Of a stretch of 64,000 nucleotides of DNA, positions 42,009 through 51,810 are shown piece after piece. The position numbers and the translations under genes were made by a program. This stretch comes from an uncultured Acinetobacter sp. (GTDB taxonomy: Bacteria > Pseudomonadota > Gammaproteobacteria > Pseudomonadales > Moraxellaceae). The DNA lies in contig NZ_CANQTS010000007.1 of NCBI RefSeq assembly GCF_947626835.1, positions 17,501 through 81,500 on the forward strand, in the 5' to 3' direction. The notes under the pieces are model-generated. The model was given only the letters and a program-made list of their open reading frames with translations. It searched no databases and was not told the DNA's origin. Numbering within the stretch: the first letter of the stretch is position 1; each line of letters opens with the position of its first letter.

Positions 42009-43797
42009 ACTCATATTCTTGTTGTAAAGAGTCGGCTAGCTTTGCCGCTTGCACATGACCTAAATGCTTGGCTTGTTCAAGCCACTCCAACGCTTGATCA
42101 ATGTTACGCACCACCCCATGCCCTTGCGCATACAAACGTCCCATATGGAAATAGGCTTCGGGCTCACCTAGAGCAATCGCTTGTTGATAAAGCGACAAAG
42201 CGCGTGGCAGATCCACCACCACACCCAAACCTTGTTCATAACAACGGGCGAGATGGGTCAGGGCTAAGCTGTCTTGTTGGGCGGCTGCTTGTAAATACTC
42301 AAAGGCTTGGGCTTGATCTTGCGCTCCACCGTGTCCATCTAACAACAATAAGGCATACTGAGTTTGTGCTGTTACATGGCCATGCTGCATAGCAAATTCA
42401 AAATATGCACGCGCTTGGGCTAAATCGACATCAAAGCCAGATTGACCATTTAAATAGGCATGTGCAATATCAAGCATGGCTTGACTTGAACCCATGTTAG
42501 CAGCTTGTTGTAAGTAATGATTGGCTTTGTCTTGATCAGTAAATACATGTAAAGGTTGTGCGTAAAATAAAGCCAAAACATACAGAGCATCGGCTGCTGT
42601 ATTCACTTCAACTGAAAAATTCTTAGCAACAGTGCTCAATAATTGCTGCGCTTGTAAGGGATTGGCAGCAGTGCCTACCGCATTCAAATAACATTCAGCG
42701 TATAAACACAGGGCAGCAACCTCTCCTGTTTGTGCCGCTTGTTGATACAAAGCCAATGCCTGCGCAAAGTTTGGCTGCTCAAGTAAAATTCCTTGCTGTT
42801 GCAAAAACCCAAGGCTACATAAGGCAATCGGCTCATTTTTGGCTGCGGCACGCGTCCAATATTGAAACGCTTGGCGTGTATTGGCGCTCACGCCCCAACC
42901 GTGATAATAGGCACTACCAAGTAAACTTAAGGCATAGGCTTTTTGCTGTTGGCTTTCTTGTTGAAGCAGCGCTATGACTGCCTCGTTTTGTTCTGTATCT
43001 AGCAGTTGTTTAAGTACAGCCAAACAATAGCGATATTGTGCTGCTTGGTCACCTGCAAAAGCTTGTTGTTTTAAATATTGTAAATCAATGCTGTGATCTG
43101 TATTAAAGCCTTGGGTCTCTTGAATCTGTTTAAACAAAGCAATCGCATGTGGATGTTGTTGTTGGACTGCTTGATGTAAATATTGTTTGGCGCGTACTTG
43201 GTCTTTGGCAAAATATTGTCCTTGCCACAAATATTCAGCCAGACGATATTGCGCTTCTACCTGCCCTTTTTTGGCCGCATCCATCCAAATATGTTGTGCT
43301 TTTTCTATATCCTGTTCAACTTCAATACCGTGTAAATAAAATTCAGCCAACTGATATTGCGCATTTGGATTACCACGCGCCACACCATATTGATACCAAT
43401 ATAAGGCTTTGGCATTATCTTGCTCGGCTTGGCAGATTTGCCCTAAATAGTAACTTGCTTCATCACTACCGCGTTGATGTGCAGTTTCAAGTAAAGCTTT
43501 GGCAGCGCTGATGTCTACAGGACGCCCTAAACCTTGTTGCTGCATAAAGGCCATATACATATAGGCTTCAGGCAATTCATGTTGCTGACTTAAATTTTGT
43601 AATAAGGTATAGGCACGCTCGTAATCAGGATTTTTTCCCTCAAACAAAGATCTTGCCAACGCCAATTCAGCATCCACTTGATCCACCCATAAGGCATCAC
43701 TTAAGACCTGCTGATCCCGTTCCACAGGCGATTTACGCTGATATAACCATATCCCAAAGCCAATAACGCTTAAGATCACAAGCCCTAAAAACCACAT
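42007..43797 (-). CDS. membrane-anchored Sel1-repeat protein
   Basis: This 596-residue protein has an N-terminal membrane helix (MWFLGLVILSVIGFGIWLY), then about a dozen or more Sel1-like (TPR-related) repeats through the whole length, seen as recurring A-x-Y-W/L-G-x2-Y-x2-G-x-G-V-x2-D-x2-A-x2-W. It is likely a periplasmic or cytoplasmic scaffold attached to the inner membrane. SLR proteins often act as adaptors in signalling or secretion. No catalytic domain is present. It is a single gene converging on the IS-bearing locus. Confidence 0.88.
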   Translation of the reverse strand: MWFLGLVILSVIGFGIWLYQRKSPVERDQQVLSDALWVDQVDAELALARSLFEGKNPDYERAYTLLQNLSQQHELPEAYMYMAFMQQQGLGRPVDISAAKALLETAHQRGSDEASYYLGQICQAEQDNAKALYWYQYGVARGNPNAQYQLAEFYLHGIEVEQDIEKAQHIWMDAAKKGQVEAQYRLAEYLWQGQYFAKDQVRAKQYLHQAVQQQHPHAIALFKQIQETQGFNTDHSIDLQYLKQQAFAGDQAAQYRYCLAVLKQLLDTEQNEAVIALLQQESQQQKAYALSLLGSAYYHGWGVSANTRQAFQYWTRAAAKNEPIALCSLGFLQQQGILLEQPNFAQALALYQQAAQTGEVAALCLYAECYLNAVGTAANPLQAQQLLSTVAKNFSVEVNTAADALYVLALFYAQPLHVFTDQDKANHYLQQAANMGSSQAMLDIAHAYLNGQSGFDVDLAQARAYFEFAMQHGHVTAQTQYALLLLDGHGGAQDQAQAFEYLQAAAQQDSLALTHLARCYEQGLGVVVDLPRALSLYQQAIALGEPEAYFHMGRLYAQGHGVVRNIDQALEWLEQAKHLGHVQAAKLADSLQQEYE

Positions 43798-43846
43798 AGC
43801 TTCCCCAAGTTGTCGTTTTTAAAAATTTATTCTAACCTTAAGCCAT

Positions 43847-43875
43847 AAAAAAGCACCTAAAAAGGTGCTTTTTTT
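43847..43875 (-). terminator. terminator downstream of fabI
   Basis: AGCACCT/AGGTGCT (43852-43858 with 43863-43869) with an AAAA loop, followed on the minus strand by six T. Confidence 0.8.
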
Positions 43876-43888
43876 AAACAAGATGGAA

Positions 43889-44692
43889 TTAGTCACCCAT
43901 CATTAATTCAGGGCTCATGCCTACGGTGTTAAAGCCTGCATCTACATACAAGATTTCACCAGTAATCCCGTTTGCCCATGGTGAGCATAGGAAAAGTGCA
44001 GCATTACCGACATCTTCAATGGTCACGTTACGGCGTAATGGTGCAGTTTTTTCGTTGGCATCTAACATTTTACGGAAAGATTTAATGCCTGATGCTGCAA
44101 GCGTGCGAATAGGACCGGCAGAAATCGCATTGACACGAATACCTTCAGCACCTAAGCTTGATGCTAAATAACGTACACCCGCTTCTAAAGATGCTTTGGC
44201 TAAGCCCATCACGTTGTAGTTTGGTAAGACACGCTCAGAACCTTGATAAGTTAAAGTCAATAAACAACCTTGACGTGCTAACAATAATGGCTTCGCTGCA
44301 CGCGCCATCGCAATAAAGCTATAGGCACTGATGTCATGCGCGATTTTAAAGCCTTCACGGTCAGTAATATCGGTAAAGTCACCATCTAAAGTATGCGCAG
44401 GTGCAAAGCCAATTGAATGCACCACACCGTCTAAACCGTCCCAATGCTTCGCCAATTCTAAGAATGCATTGTCGATGTCAGCATCGCTTGCAACATCACA
44501 TGGAAAAACTAAAGTTGAACCAAACTGTGCAGCAAAATCATCCACGCGTTTTTTTAATTTTTCGTTTGGATAGGTAAAGGCAAGTTCTGCACCTTCGCGG
44601 TGGAGGGCTTGGGCAATACCAAATGCAATCGATAATTTACTGGCGATCCCTGCGATCAAGAAACGCTTACCTGCCAATAGTCCTTGTGACAT
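43889..44692 (-). CDS. fabI: enoyl-[acyl-carrier-protein] reductase (NADH)
   Basis: This 267-residue short-chain dehydrogenase-type enzyme has the FabI version of the nucleotide site ([18 protein letters not shown]) and the catalytic Tyr-x6-Lys in [11 protein letters not shown], with [17 protein letters not shown]. It reduces enoyl-ACP in the last step of fatty acid elongation and is the target of triclosan. It is monocistronic with its own terminator. Confidence 0.97.
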   Translation of the reverse strand: MSQGLLAGKRFLIAGIASKLSIAFGIAQALHREGAELAFTYPNEKLKKRVDDFAAQFGSTLVFPCDVASDADIDNAFLELAKHWDGLDGVVHSIGFAPAHTLDGDFTDITDREGFKIAHDISAYSFIAMARAAKPLLLARQGCLLTLTYQGSERVLPNYNVMGLAKASLEAGVRYLASSLGAEGIRVNAISAGPIRTLAASGIKSFRKMLDANEKTAPLRRNVTIEDVGNAALFLCSPWANGITGEILYVDAGFNTVGMSPELMMGD

Positions 44693-44795
44693 GTGACTTC
44701 TCTCTTAAAATAATTTAACAGCATAATGCCAACTCTGAAGGCTTTGGGAAATTGCATAATGCATCTTTTTTTCACTATCTATGCAAAAGCCATAA

Positions 44796-44821
44796 AAAAT
44801 CGCGCTTAACTGCGCGATTTT
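44796..44821. terminator. terminator downstream of the BI-1 family gene
   Basis: AAAATCGCGC/GCGCGATTTT with loop TTAACT. The flanking A- and T-runs make it usable in both directions, but the gene served is the minus-strand 44840-45574. Confidence 0.75.
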
Positions 44822-44839
44822 AAATTTGATCTATGGAGC

Positions 44840-45574
44840 TTAGTCATCGCCTTGAATCAAACTCAATAAGCGTAAGAATGAATAATACATCCAAACCAAA
44901 GTGGCCAATAAGGCAATGGCAGATACCCATTCCATAGCTTTGGGTGCATACTGAGCAGCACCGCTTTCAATTAAATCAAAATCTAAAATTAAATTTAACG
45001 AGGCAATCACTGCCACAAAAGCGGCAAAACCAATGCCAAGCCAATTGCTTTCAAACACATACGGAATACTTGACCCAAACACCAAGCTCATGATGATTTG
45101 TACCACAAACACCATGGCAATCGCTAAACTTGCCGACATCACCACCGCTTTAAATTTTTCCGTAGCACGAATCAGTTCCATACGATACAAAGCAAACATC
45201 ACCAAAGTGGTCACAAAAGTAGCCAGTAAAGCTTGTAATGGCACACCTGGAAATTTTTGCTGAAAAATCACCGAAATTCCGCCTAAAAACGCACCTTCAA
45301 ACAAGGCATAAGGAATGGCCAGCATACGTGCAGTATTGGGTTTAAATGTAGCAATTAACGCCAAAATCAAACCACCAATGGCACCCACTATGGCTGCTGC
45401 ATACGCAATTGCCGCTTGACCAGTCAGCATCGTGTAGAAAAATAAACCTAAACCCAGCACGGCGGCAATCACGGTTAACAATACTGATTTTTGAATCGCA
45501 CCTTGTACCGTCATCGGTTGGCTATAGTCGCCACTGACCTCAACACGGGTCAAAATTGGGTTATTACTTTGCAT
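44840..45574 (-). CDS. Bax inhibitor-1/YccA-family membrane protein
   Basis: This 244-residue protein has about seven hydrophobic segments. The pattern YALFEGAFLGGISVIFQQKFPGV, then FDLIESGAAQYAPKAMEWVSAIALLATLVWMYYSFLRLL, is typical of the bacterial YccA/BI-1-like (COG4760) group. Family members act as Ca2+-leak channels or modulate membrane proteases such as FtsH; the role here is unknown. It is monocistronic. Confidence 0.88.
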   Translation of the reverse strand: MQSNNPILTRVEVSGDYSQPMTVQGAIQKSVLLTVIAAVLGLGLFFYTMLTGQAAIAYAAAIVGAIGGLILALIATFKPNTARMLAIPYALFEGAFLGGISVIFQQKFPGVPLQALLATFVTTLVMFALYRMELIRATEKFKAVVMSASLAIAMVFVVQIIMSLVFGSSIPYVFESNWLGIGFAAFVAVIASLNLILDFDLIESGAAQYAPKAMEWVSAIALLATLVWMYYSFLRLLSLIQGDD

Positions 45575-45660
45575 ATTGTTGCCCTTTTAAACTGAAGCTT
45601 TACTTAGTTTAAGCAGTTTTTATGCACAACCGATGGCAAAGCGATTTATTTTTGTAAATA

Positions 45661-45685
45661 AAAAAGAGGCACATGGCCTCTTTAT
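45661..45685 (-). terminator. terminator downstream of orn
   Basis: AAAGAGGC/GCCTCTTT (45663-45670 with 45676-45683) with loop ACATG. On the minus strand a T-run follows. Confidence 0.75.
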
Positions 45686-45686
45686 T

Positions 45687-46241
45687 TTACTTGTTCATAA
45701 TGAAGAAGTATTCACGGTAATATTTCAGTTCTGCAATCGAATCACGAATATCGTCCATCGCCAAATGCGAGGCATTTTTCTTTAAGCCTTGCATAATTTC
45801 AGGGCGCCAGCGTTTAGCTAATTCTTTGACACTTGATACATCTAAATTACGATAGTGGAAAAATTGTTCAAGCTCCGGCATTAAACGGTGCATAAAACGG
45901 CGATCCTGACAAATCGAGTTACCACACATGGGTGACGATTTTGGGCTGACCCATTTTTTCAAAAACTCAAGTGTTTGTAATTCAGCATCACGCGCGGTGA
46001 GTTTACTACGGCGCACGCGTTCAATTAAGCCCGATTGACCATGTTGACGCGTGTTCCACTCATCCATGGCATTTAGCTTAATCGATGATTGATGGATGGC
46101 AAGCACAGGACCTTCAGCCAAAATATTTAAATTATCATCGGTCACAATGGTTGCAATTTCAATAATTTGGTCGTTATCGGTATCTAGACCTGTCATTTCA
46201 AGGTCGATCCAAATGAGGCGAGTGTCAGGGGTGCTGCTCAT
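45687..46241 (-). CDS. orn: oligoribonuclease
   Basis: This 184-residue DEDDh exonuclease starts [10 protein letters not shown] (first Asp and Glu), continues with [13 protein letters not shown], and ends with [14 protein letters not shown] holding the last His/Asp. It degrades 2-5-mer RNAs and pGpG, and is essential in many gammaproteobacteria. It is divergent from rsgA, the same neighbourhood as in E. coli. Confidence 0.97.
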   Translation of the reverse strand: MSSTPDTRLIWIDLEMTGLDTDNDQIIEIATIVTDDNLNILAEGPVLAIHQSSIKLNAMDEWNTRQHGQSGLIERVRRSKLTARDAELQTLEFLKKWVSPKSSPMCGNSICQDRRFMHRLMPELEQFFHYRNLDVSSVKELAKRWRPEIMQGLKKNASHLAMDDIRDSIAELKYYREYFFIMNK

Positions 46242-46365
46242 AAATGTGCAATCTTATTCGGTTAAAAAACAATTATAGTAGCAAATTTATTGCCCGAGTG
46301 CTGTAACTTGCCCCCTGCTTCATGCTATTTTGCCTTTCTCAGTTTTAGGTTTTTTTAGGATGTGA

Positions 46366-47424
46366 ATGGCCTTAATTCGTAAACGTCGTTTAACTGAACA
46401 GCAGCAACGCCGAATTCAGAAACAACACAAAACACGCCAAGAAGAGCTGGATACTTCAAATGATTTAGAAGGCTTGGTGGTACAACATTATGGTCGCCAG
46501 CTTGAAGTGCAAGCTTTGTCGCTGCCAGATGTCCATCCTGAAAAACCTGTGGTGGTAGACGGTGAGCCTGAACCGTTTTGGAAAGCCATTGAAATAGACA
46601 GTGTATGGCGTTGTCATACCCGTACCAATTTAGAATTATTGGTCACCGGCGACCGTGTGAAATGGCAAGCCGATCCGAATACCGGTTTAGGGATTATTAC
46701 TGCGATTCAACCACGTCGCTCACTGCTTACACGCCCTGATCGTTATCATAAAGTCAAACCTGTGGCGGCCAATATTAGTTTAATTGTGATTGTGTTTGCG
46801 CCCCTGCCTGAACCAGCACCGGGCCTAATTGACCGCTATTTGGTGGCCTGTGCCGATGCTGATATTCCGGCACTGTTGGTGATGAATAAATCTGACTTGC
46901 TCAAAGAAAATGACGCCATTTTAACCCTGCTGCAAGAATATCAAGATTTAGGCTATGAAGTGCTGCAATGCCGTGCCGATGGTGATTTAACCACATTGTC
47001 ACAACGTTTAGCCGGCGAAACTGTAGCATTTGTCGGTCAATCAGGTGTAGGTAAAAGCACACTGATTAATGCCATTGTTCCAGATGCGGCACAAAAGACC
47101 AATATCATTTCTGAAAACTCAGCTTTGGGTCAACACACCACCACTTCAACGCGTTTAATTGGCTTTGGTGAAGGTGCCGCGTTAATTGACTCACCGGGGA
47201 TCCGTGAGTTTGGTTTGTGGCATTTAGACGCTGATAAAGTGCAGCAAGGCTTCCCTGAAATTGAAAATCGCTTGGGCTATTGTCAATTTCGTAACTGTAC
47301 CCACAAACACGAAAAGCAATGCGCTTTACGTTTAGCGGTGCAAGACGGTGAAATTTTGGCACGCCGTTTAGACAGTTATTTACGTTTGATTGATGAAATC
47401 GAAGAAGCCAATCAAAAAAATTAA
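46366..47424 (+). CDS. rsgA: small ribosomal subunit biogenesis GTPase RsgA
   Basis: This 352-residue protein has an N-terminal OB domain, then a circularly permuted GTPase with G4 NKSD (about residue 173) before G1 VGQSGVGKST (about 223) and G3 DSPGIREF. A C-terminal zinc site is made by CQFRNCTHKHEKQC. It releases RbfA and matures the 30S decoding centre. Start ATG 46366 follows a TAGGA site. It is divergent from orn. Confidence 0.96.
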   Translation: MALIRKRRLTEQQQRRIQKQHKTRQEELDTSNDLEGLVVQHYGRQLEVQALSLPDVHPEKPVVVDGEPEPFWKAIEIDSVWRCHTRTNLELLVTGDRVKWQADPNTGLGIITAIQPRRSLLTRPDRYHKVKPVAANISLIVIVFAPLPEPAPGLIDRYLVACADADIPALLVMNKSDLLKENDAILTLLQEYQDLGYEVLQCRADGDLTTLSQRLAGETVAFVGQSGVGKSTLINAIVPDAAQKTNIISENSALGQHTTTSTRLIGFGEGAALIDSPGIREFGLWHLDADKVQQGFPEIENRLGYCQFRNCTHKHEKQCALRLAVQDGEILARRLDSYLRLIDEIEEANQKN

Positions 47425-47519
47425 TACCAACATCAACTTTTAGCTTGAAGCGCTGAGTTTGATCACCATATCTAATCAGCTATACTTTGGGCAATTTATA
47501 TTTTTAATTTAGGTGACTT

Positions 47520-47927
47520 GTGGAACGTTGGTTCGAATTTATGGGGAATCACCCCTTCTTATTTGGTGCCCTTGCGGTACTGTTGGTGTTGTTCTTCGTG
47601 ATTGAAGGCAAACGTGGCGGTCGCAAAATCTCGGCTCAATCCTTAGGTATTTTAGTCAAAGCACAAAATGCCATGTTGATTGATTTACGTGATGCCAAAG
47701 ATTTCCGTGAAGGTCACATCAGTGGCAGCCGTAACATTCCTTACAGCAAACTCACAAGTCACATTGAAGAATTAAAAGCAGCTGAGCGCCCATTGGTGTT
47801 TATCTGTAATTTAGGTCAAGTGGCAGGTACAGCCTTACAACAAGTCGGTCACAATGACGCTTACCGCTTAGACGGTGGGATTAGCAACTGGAAAGCGCAA
47901 GGCTTGCCATTGGTTAAAGCAAAATAA
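47520..47927 (+). CDS. membrane-anchored rhodanese-like protein (YibN family)
   Basis: This 135-residue protein starts at GTG 47520 (AGGTG upstream). An N-terminal membrane helix (about residues 10-27) is followed by a rhodanese domain with MLIDLRDAKDFREGHISGSRNIPYSKL and an active-site loop ICNLGQVAGTA, where the Cys is the sulfur acceptor. It lies immediately before grxC and secB, as YibN does in E. coli. Topology and partner are unknown. Confidence 0.9.
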   Translation: MERWFEFMGNHPFLFGALAVLLVLFFVIEGKRGGRKISAQSLGILVKAQNAMLIDLRDAKDFREGHISGSRNIPYSKLTSHIEELKAAERPLVFICNLGQVAGTALQQVGHNDAYRLDGGISNWKAQGLPLVKAK

Positions 47928-47943
47928 CTCCAAGGAGAACAGC

Positions 47944-48198
47944 ATGGCTGAAGTCACAATTTACTCAACAACTGTATGCCCTTACTGCGTTCGCGCAAAA
48001 CAGCTCCTTGAGCGTAAAGGCGTTGCATATAAAGAAATCAATTTATCTAAAGAAGCACCAGAAGTACGCGTAGAACTAATGCAGCGTACCAACCATCGTA
48101 CTGTGCCGCAAATTTTCATTAACGATCAGTTTATTGGTGGTTTTGACCAACTGTATGCGCTTGATCGTGAAGGCAAACTTGACGAATTATTGGCATAA
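47944..48198 (+). CDS. grxC: glutaredoxin 3
   Basis: This 84-residue glutaredoxin has active site CPYC (C12, C15) and glutathione-binding TVPQIFI (cis-Pro) and GGFDQLYALD. The start is ATG 47944 with GGAG upstream; a longer in-frame reading from 47875 overlaps the preceding gene and is rejected. It reduces disulfides and glutathione mixed disulfides. It is in the rhodanese-grxC-secB operon. Confidence 0.96.
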   Translation: MAEVTIYSTTVCPYCVRAKQLLERKGVAYKEINLSKEAPEVRVELMQRTNHRTVPQIFINDQFIGGFDQLYALDREGKLDELLA

Positions 48199-48225
48199 TT
48201 TTCATTTATTTTTAAGGATTAAATC

Positions 48226-48675
48226 ATGAGCGAACAACAACAACCGCAACTTGCTTTAGAGCGTTTATATAGCAAAGACATTTCATTTGAAGTACCAAGC
48301 GCTGCTGTATTTACCAAAGCATGGGAACCAGAACTGAATGTAAACTTGTCATCTTCTGCTGAGAAAATTGACCCGACGCATTTTGAAGTGTCTTTAAAAG
48401 TTGTTGTTCAAGCCAATAACCAAGGCGAAACTGCATTTATCGTAGATGTAACACAATCGGGTATTTTCTTGATTGATGGCGTAGAAGAAGAACGTCTGCC
48501 TTATTTACTCGGTGCATACTGCCCGAACATTTTATTCCCGTTTTTACGTGAAGCGGTGAACGATATGGTCACTAAAGGCAGCTTCCCGCAATTATTGTTA
48601 ACGCCAATTAACTTTGATGCAGAATTTGAAGCCAACTTACAGCGCGCGCAAGCGGCAGCTGAAGGTCAAGCTTAA
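48226..48675 (+). CDS. secB: protein-export chaperone SecB
   Basis: This 149-residue protein matches SecB throughout ([19 protein letters not shown]..., [38 protein letters not shown]). It forms a tetramer that keeps preproteins unfolded and hands them to SecA. It is last in the operon, followed by a strong terminator. Confidence 0.97.
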   Translation: MSEQQQPQLALERLYSKDISFEVPSAAVFTKAWEPELNVNLSSSAEKIDPTHFEVSLKVVVQANNQGETAFIVDVTQSGIFLIDGVEEERLPYLLGAYCPNILFPFLREAVNDMVTKGSFPQLLLTPINFDAEFEANLQRAQAAAEGQA

Positions 48676-48684
48676 ATGCTGAAT

Positions 48685-48713
48685 AAAAAAGCCCGCACTT
48701 GCGGGCTTTTTTT
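48685..48713. terminator. bidirectional terminator between secB and coaBC
   Basis: AAAAAGCCCGC/GCGGGCTTTTT with loop ACTT has A- and T-runs at either end. Confidence 0.85.
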
Positions 48714-48719
48714 ACGAGT

Positions 48720-50000
48720 TTAATCAGCAAAGGGAGCTTTCTTTTGATCTAAATGATGCAGCGCATCATGCATAGCCTCAACCAATTGCTGTGCAATCTC
48801 TTGTTTCGAGGCTTTTTCTAAATCACGTTTTGGCATTTGGTAGTTTTGGGCAAAAAATACCGTCATGGCATTTTCATCAGAAGCAAAACCAATATCGCTA
48901 CGTGAAACATCATTACAGGCAATCATATCCAGTTTTTTCGCGACCAACTTACCGGCTGCATATTCTTCCACATGACGTGTTTCTGCGGCAAAGCCCACCA
49001 TAAATGGACGTTTGGCTTGTTGGGCAATGGTGGCGACAATATCTGGGTTTTTAATTAAAGCAATTTGCAGTTCATCGCCTGACTTTTTAATTTTATGTTC
49101 GGCCACTTCTGCCACGCGATAATCGGCAACCGCAGCGGTCGCAATAAAAATATCACAGCCTTGCTCAAGTAGCTCTAAACTCACCTCAAGCATTTTTTGC
49201 GCTGAATGCACATTAATGCGTGCCACACCATTTGGTGTATCTAAACTCACCGGCCCTGCAATTAAGGTCACTTTGGCCCCTGCGGCATAGCAAGCAGCAG
49301 CTAAAGCAAAACCCATTTTACCGGTACTGTGATTGGAGATATAACGCACCGGATCAATCGCTTCACGGGTTGGACCTGCGGTAATCACCACATGCTTACC
49401 AGCCAATAACCCGAATTTTTCGGCAATTTCACGTTGTGCTTGATGAAAATAAGCCGTGACTTGGCGGGCTAAATCTTCAGGTTCAGGCATACGACCTAGG
49501 CCTACATCGCCACAAGCTTGCGAACCTGCATCCGGCATAATCACATGCACGCCATCTTCAATTAAAGTTTGCAAATTGCGTTGCGTGGCTTTAGCCGCCC
49601 ACATCTGCTGATTCATGGCAGGCGCTACCCAAACTGGGGCTTTAGTGGCCAAATACAAGGTCGAGAGTAAATCATCAGCCAAACCAGCAGCAAATTTGGC
49701 TAAGCTGTCGCAACTTGCAGGCGCAACCAGCAATAAATCTGCCCAACGTGCCAATTCAATATGCCCCATCCCCGCTTCAGCTTCGGGATTAAGCAATTGG
49801 GTATGTACTGGATTGCCAGATAAGGCTTGAAAGGTTAAAGGCGTAATAAAGGCTTGTGCACCTTCAGTCATTACCACACGAACATTAAATCCGGCATCTT
49901 TTAAACGACGAACCAAAATTGCGCTCTTATATGCAGCAATGCCGCCTGTGACCGCCAATAGAATATTTTTATTTGAAATTACACTTAGATCAAAGCTCAC
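48720..50000 (-). CDS. coaBC: phosphopantothenoylcysteine synthase/decarboxylase
   Basis: This 426-residue bifunctional protein has an N-terminal CoaC flavoprotein (GGIAAYKSAILVRRL, PAMNQQMW, ACGDVGLGRMPEP with the catalytic Cys) joined to CoaB (GPTREAIDPVRYISNHSTGKMG, AAVADYR, IKKSGDELQIALIKNPDI). It makes phosphopantetheine from phosphopantothenate, cysteine and CTP. With panB and panC, which are also in this window, it covers much of CoA synthesis. It is divergent from radC. Confidence 0.97.
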   Translation of the reverse strand: MSFDLSVISNKNILLAVTGGIAAYKSAILVRRLKDAGFNVRVVMTEGAQAFITPLTFQALSGNPVHTQLLNPEAEAGMGHIELARWADLLLVAPASCDSLAKFAAGLADDLLSTLYLATKAPVWVAPAMNQQMWAAKATQRNLQTLIEDGVHVIMPDAGSQACGDVGLGRMPEPEDLARQVTAYFHQAQREIAEKFGLLAGKHVVITAGPTREAIDPVRYISNHSTGKMGFALAAACYAAGAKVTLIAGPVSLDTPNGVARINVHSAQKMLEVSLELLEQGCDIFIATAAVADYRVAEVAEHKIKKSGDELQIALIKNPDIVATIAQQAKRPFMVGFAAETRHVEEYAAGKLVAKKLDMIACNDVSRSDIGFASDENAMTVFFAQNYQMPKRDLEKASKQEIAQQLVEAMHDALHHLDQKKAPFAD

Positions 50001-50112
50001 GCACCGGCTACCTTTGTGTTGCAGTGGCGCTCACAATAGCATTAAATAATCTAACACCCAAGTGACTGCACTATTGGGCGCTCAACATCTAAGACCAAAG
50101 AAGTACAATAAA

Positions 50113-50796
50113 ATGAAAAATACGATTAAAGATTGGCCACAGCAAGAACGGCCACGCGAACGCTTGATTTTATATGGTGCATCAAGTTTATCCGATGCAG
50201 AACTCTTGGCGATTTTTTTACGCTCAGGCACACAAGGTTGCTCTGCGGTTGAGTTAGCCCGACATTTGTTACAGCATTTTGGTGATTTAAGCCATATTTT
50301 AAATGCCGACCTTGAGCAACTATCACAGCTACATGGCATTGGACCCAGTAAATATACCCAACTCATGGCAGTCAAAGAACTCGGTAAACGCTATATTACG
50401 CAGCAATTGCAGCAACAACCGATCAACCTTCATGATTCAACTAGTTTATTAGAATACCTACGCTTTGAACTGTTAGATGAAACGCGTGAAGTCTTTGCTG
50501 TGCTGTGTTTAGATGCTCAATTGCGTCATCTTGCCTTTAAAAAATTATTCTTTGGTGGCTTAAATTCCTGTGCTGTTTCAATCAATCAAATTTTACGTTT
50601 TGCCATTTCTCAGCATGCCACACATTTGGTGATTGCACATAATCATCCTTTTGCCCAAGCTTGTGCCTCAAAAGCCGATATGAATTTAACACAGCACATT
50701 CAAAGCGCCTGTGCTTTGGTAGAAATTCAACTGATTGATCACTGCATTATTGCCCGTGATAGCAGTTTTTCATTTGCCGAACATCAATTGCTGTAA
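50113..50796 (+). CDS. radC: RadC-family JAB-domain protein
   Basis: The protein has 227 residues from the ATG at 50113; upstream in-frame extension to 50062 is rejected. An N-terminal helix-hairpin-helix (LHGIGPSKYTQLMAVKELGKRY) is followed by the JAB/MPN metalloprotease-like domain (about residues 105-225) with HNHPFAQACASKAD. The family usually reads HNHPSG-x5-S-x2-D. The metal His and Asp are kept but the Ser-Gly is not. The function of RadC is still unclear and its early link to DNA repair was withdrawn. Confidence 0.93.
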   Translation: MKNTIKDWPQQERPRERLILYGASSLSDAELLAIFLRSGTQGCSAVELARHLLQHFGDLSHILNADLEQLSQLHGIGPSKYTQLMAVKELGKRYITQQLQQQPINLHDSTSLLEYLRFELLDETREVFAVLCLDAQLRHLAFKKLFFGGLNSCAVSINQILRFAISQHATHLVIAHNHPFAQACASKADMNLTQHIQSACALVEIQLIDHCIIARDSSFSFAEHQLL

Positions 50797-50888
50797 TTGC
50801 TTGTTTTCTTGATTAATTAGGCGCATATCTATTGACAAAAAATTGAGAAATATTGAAGATCAATACATCCTTGTCACGATATTGCCTC

Positions 50889-51800
50889 ATGATTGTCCGC
50901 GAGCAAATGAACATCTTCAAGCTGCTATTTTCATGGCGTGGCACCATCTTACCCAAAGTTCTCCCTCCTCTTGGTATTGTGATGCTGATCTCAGCGATTG
51001 TGGGTGGACTCTCCTATAGCGGTTACTTTCATTTTCCTGAATTGCCTTTAGCTGGCTTTACTCTAATAGGTGTGGCACTGTCTATTTTCTTAGGCTTTAA
51101 AAACAGTGCGTGTTATGACCGTTGGTGGGAAGCACGTAAGTTATGGGGCATTTTAATTGCCAATGCACGCCACTTTGACCGTGATTGCCGTATGCTCAGT
51201 CAAGGACGGCGGGAACGGGTGATTCAGCATGTGATTTTATTTGCCAACGTATTACGCGATCGTTTGCGCCATCAAACTGCTAATCCCACAGCGTTGGTCG
51301 AAACCAGTGGTATGAGTCAACAGGCCATTAAACAGCTGTACCAACAAGTCAATGCACCACAATACACTTTAAGTTTGATTCAATGGGAATTGATGCAAGC
51401 CCTTAAAGAAGGTGAAATTTCTGACATTATTTATAGTCAAATGAATCAACATGTCATGGAATTAAGCATTGTGCAAACTGGCTGTGATCGTATTGCCACC
51501 ACTCCAGTACCTTTTGCTTATTCTGTGTTACTCAATCGCACCGTGTATTTTTTCTGTTTTTTATTGCCGTTTAGTTTAGGCTCCACCATTGGTTTAGCCA
51601 CACCTTTATTGGTGGGTATTTTGGCCTATACATTTTTAGGTTTAGATGCTTTAAGTACCGAAATTGAAGAACCTTTTGGCACCCAAAGCAACGACTTACC
51701 GCTTGATGCCATGGTGCGTACCATTGAAATTGAGTTACTTGGCACTTTAGGTAAACCGACGCCACCGCCGATTCAAGCCCAAGATCATAATTTACTTTAA
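50889..51800 (+). CDS. bestrophin-family (YneE-like) chloride-channel homologue
   Basis: The protein has 303 residues from the ATG at 50889 (MIVREQMNIFKLLFSW...). That start matches the E. coli YneE start MIVRPQ; a TTG at 50853 would add 12. It has membrane helices at about 25-45, 60-75, 215-240 and 245-260, the motif FLGFKNSACYDRWWEARKLWG, and the C-terminal EIEEPFGTQSNDLPLDAM conserved in bestrophins. The family forms anion channels. Upstream of the ATG no strong Shine-Dalgarno is seen. Confidence 0.88.
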   Translation: MIVREQMNIFKLLFSWRGTILPKVLPPLGIVMLISAIVGGLSYSGYFHFPELPLAGFTLIGVALSIFLGFKNSACYDRWWEARKLWGILIANARHFDRDCRMLSQGRRERVIQHVILFANVLRDRLRHQTANPTALVETSGMSQQAIKQLYQQVNAPQYTLSLIQWELMQALKEGEISDIIYSQMNQHVMELSIVQTGCDRIATTPVPFAYSVLLNRTVYFFCFLLPFSLGSTIGLATPLLVGILAYTFLGLDALSTEIEEPFGTQSNDLPLDAMVRTIEIELLGTLGKPTPPPIQAQDHNLL

Positions 51801-51810
51801 TAGGGCTTGA

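Noticed and set aside
43149..43511. 120-residue ORF on the plus strand
   Set aside because: Antisense to the Sel1-repeat gene; no start site or domain.
42007..43797. Repeated DNA considered as a CRISPR or tandem repeat
   Set aside because: The repeats are degenerate protein repeats (Sel1), with no conserved DNA unit or spacers.
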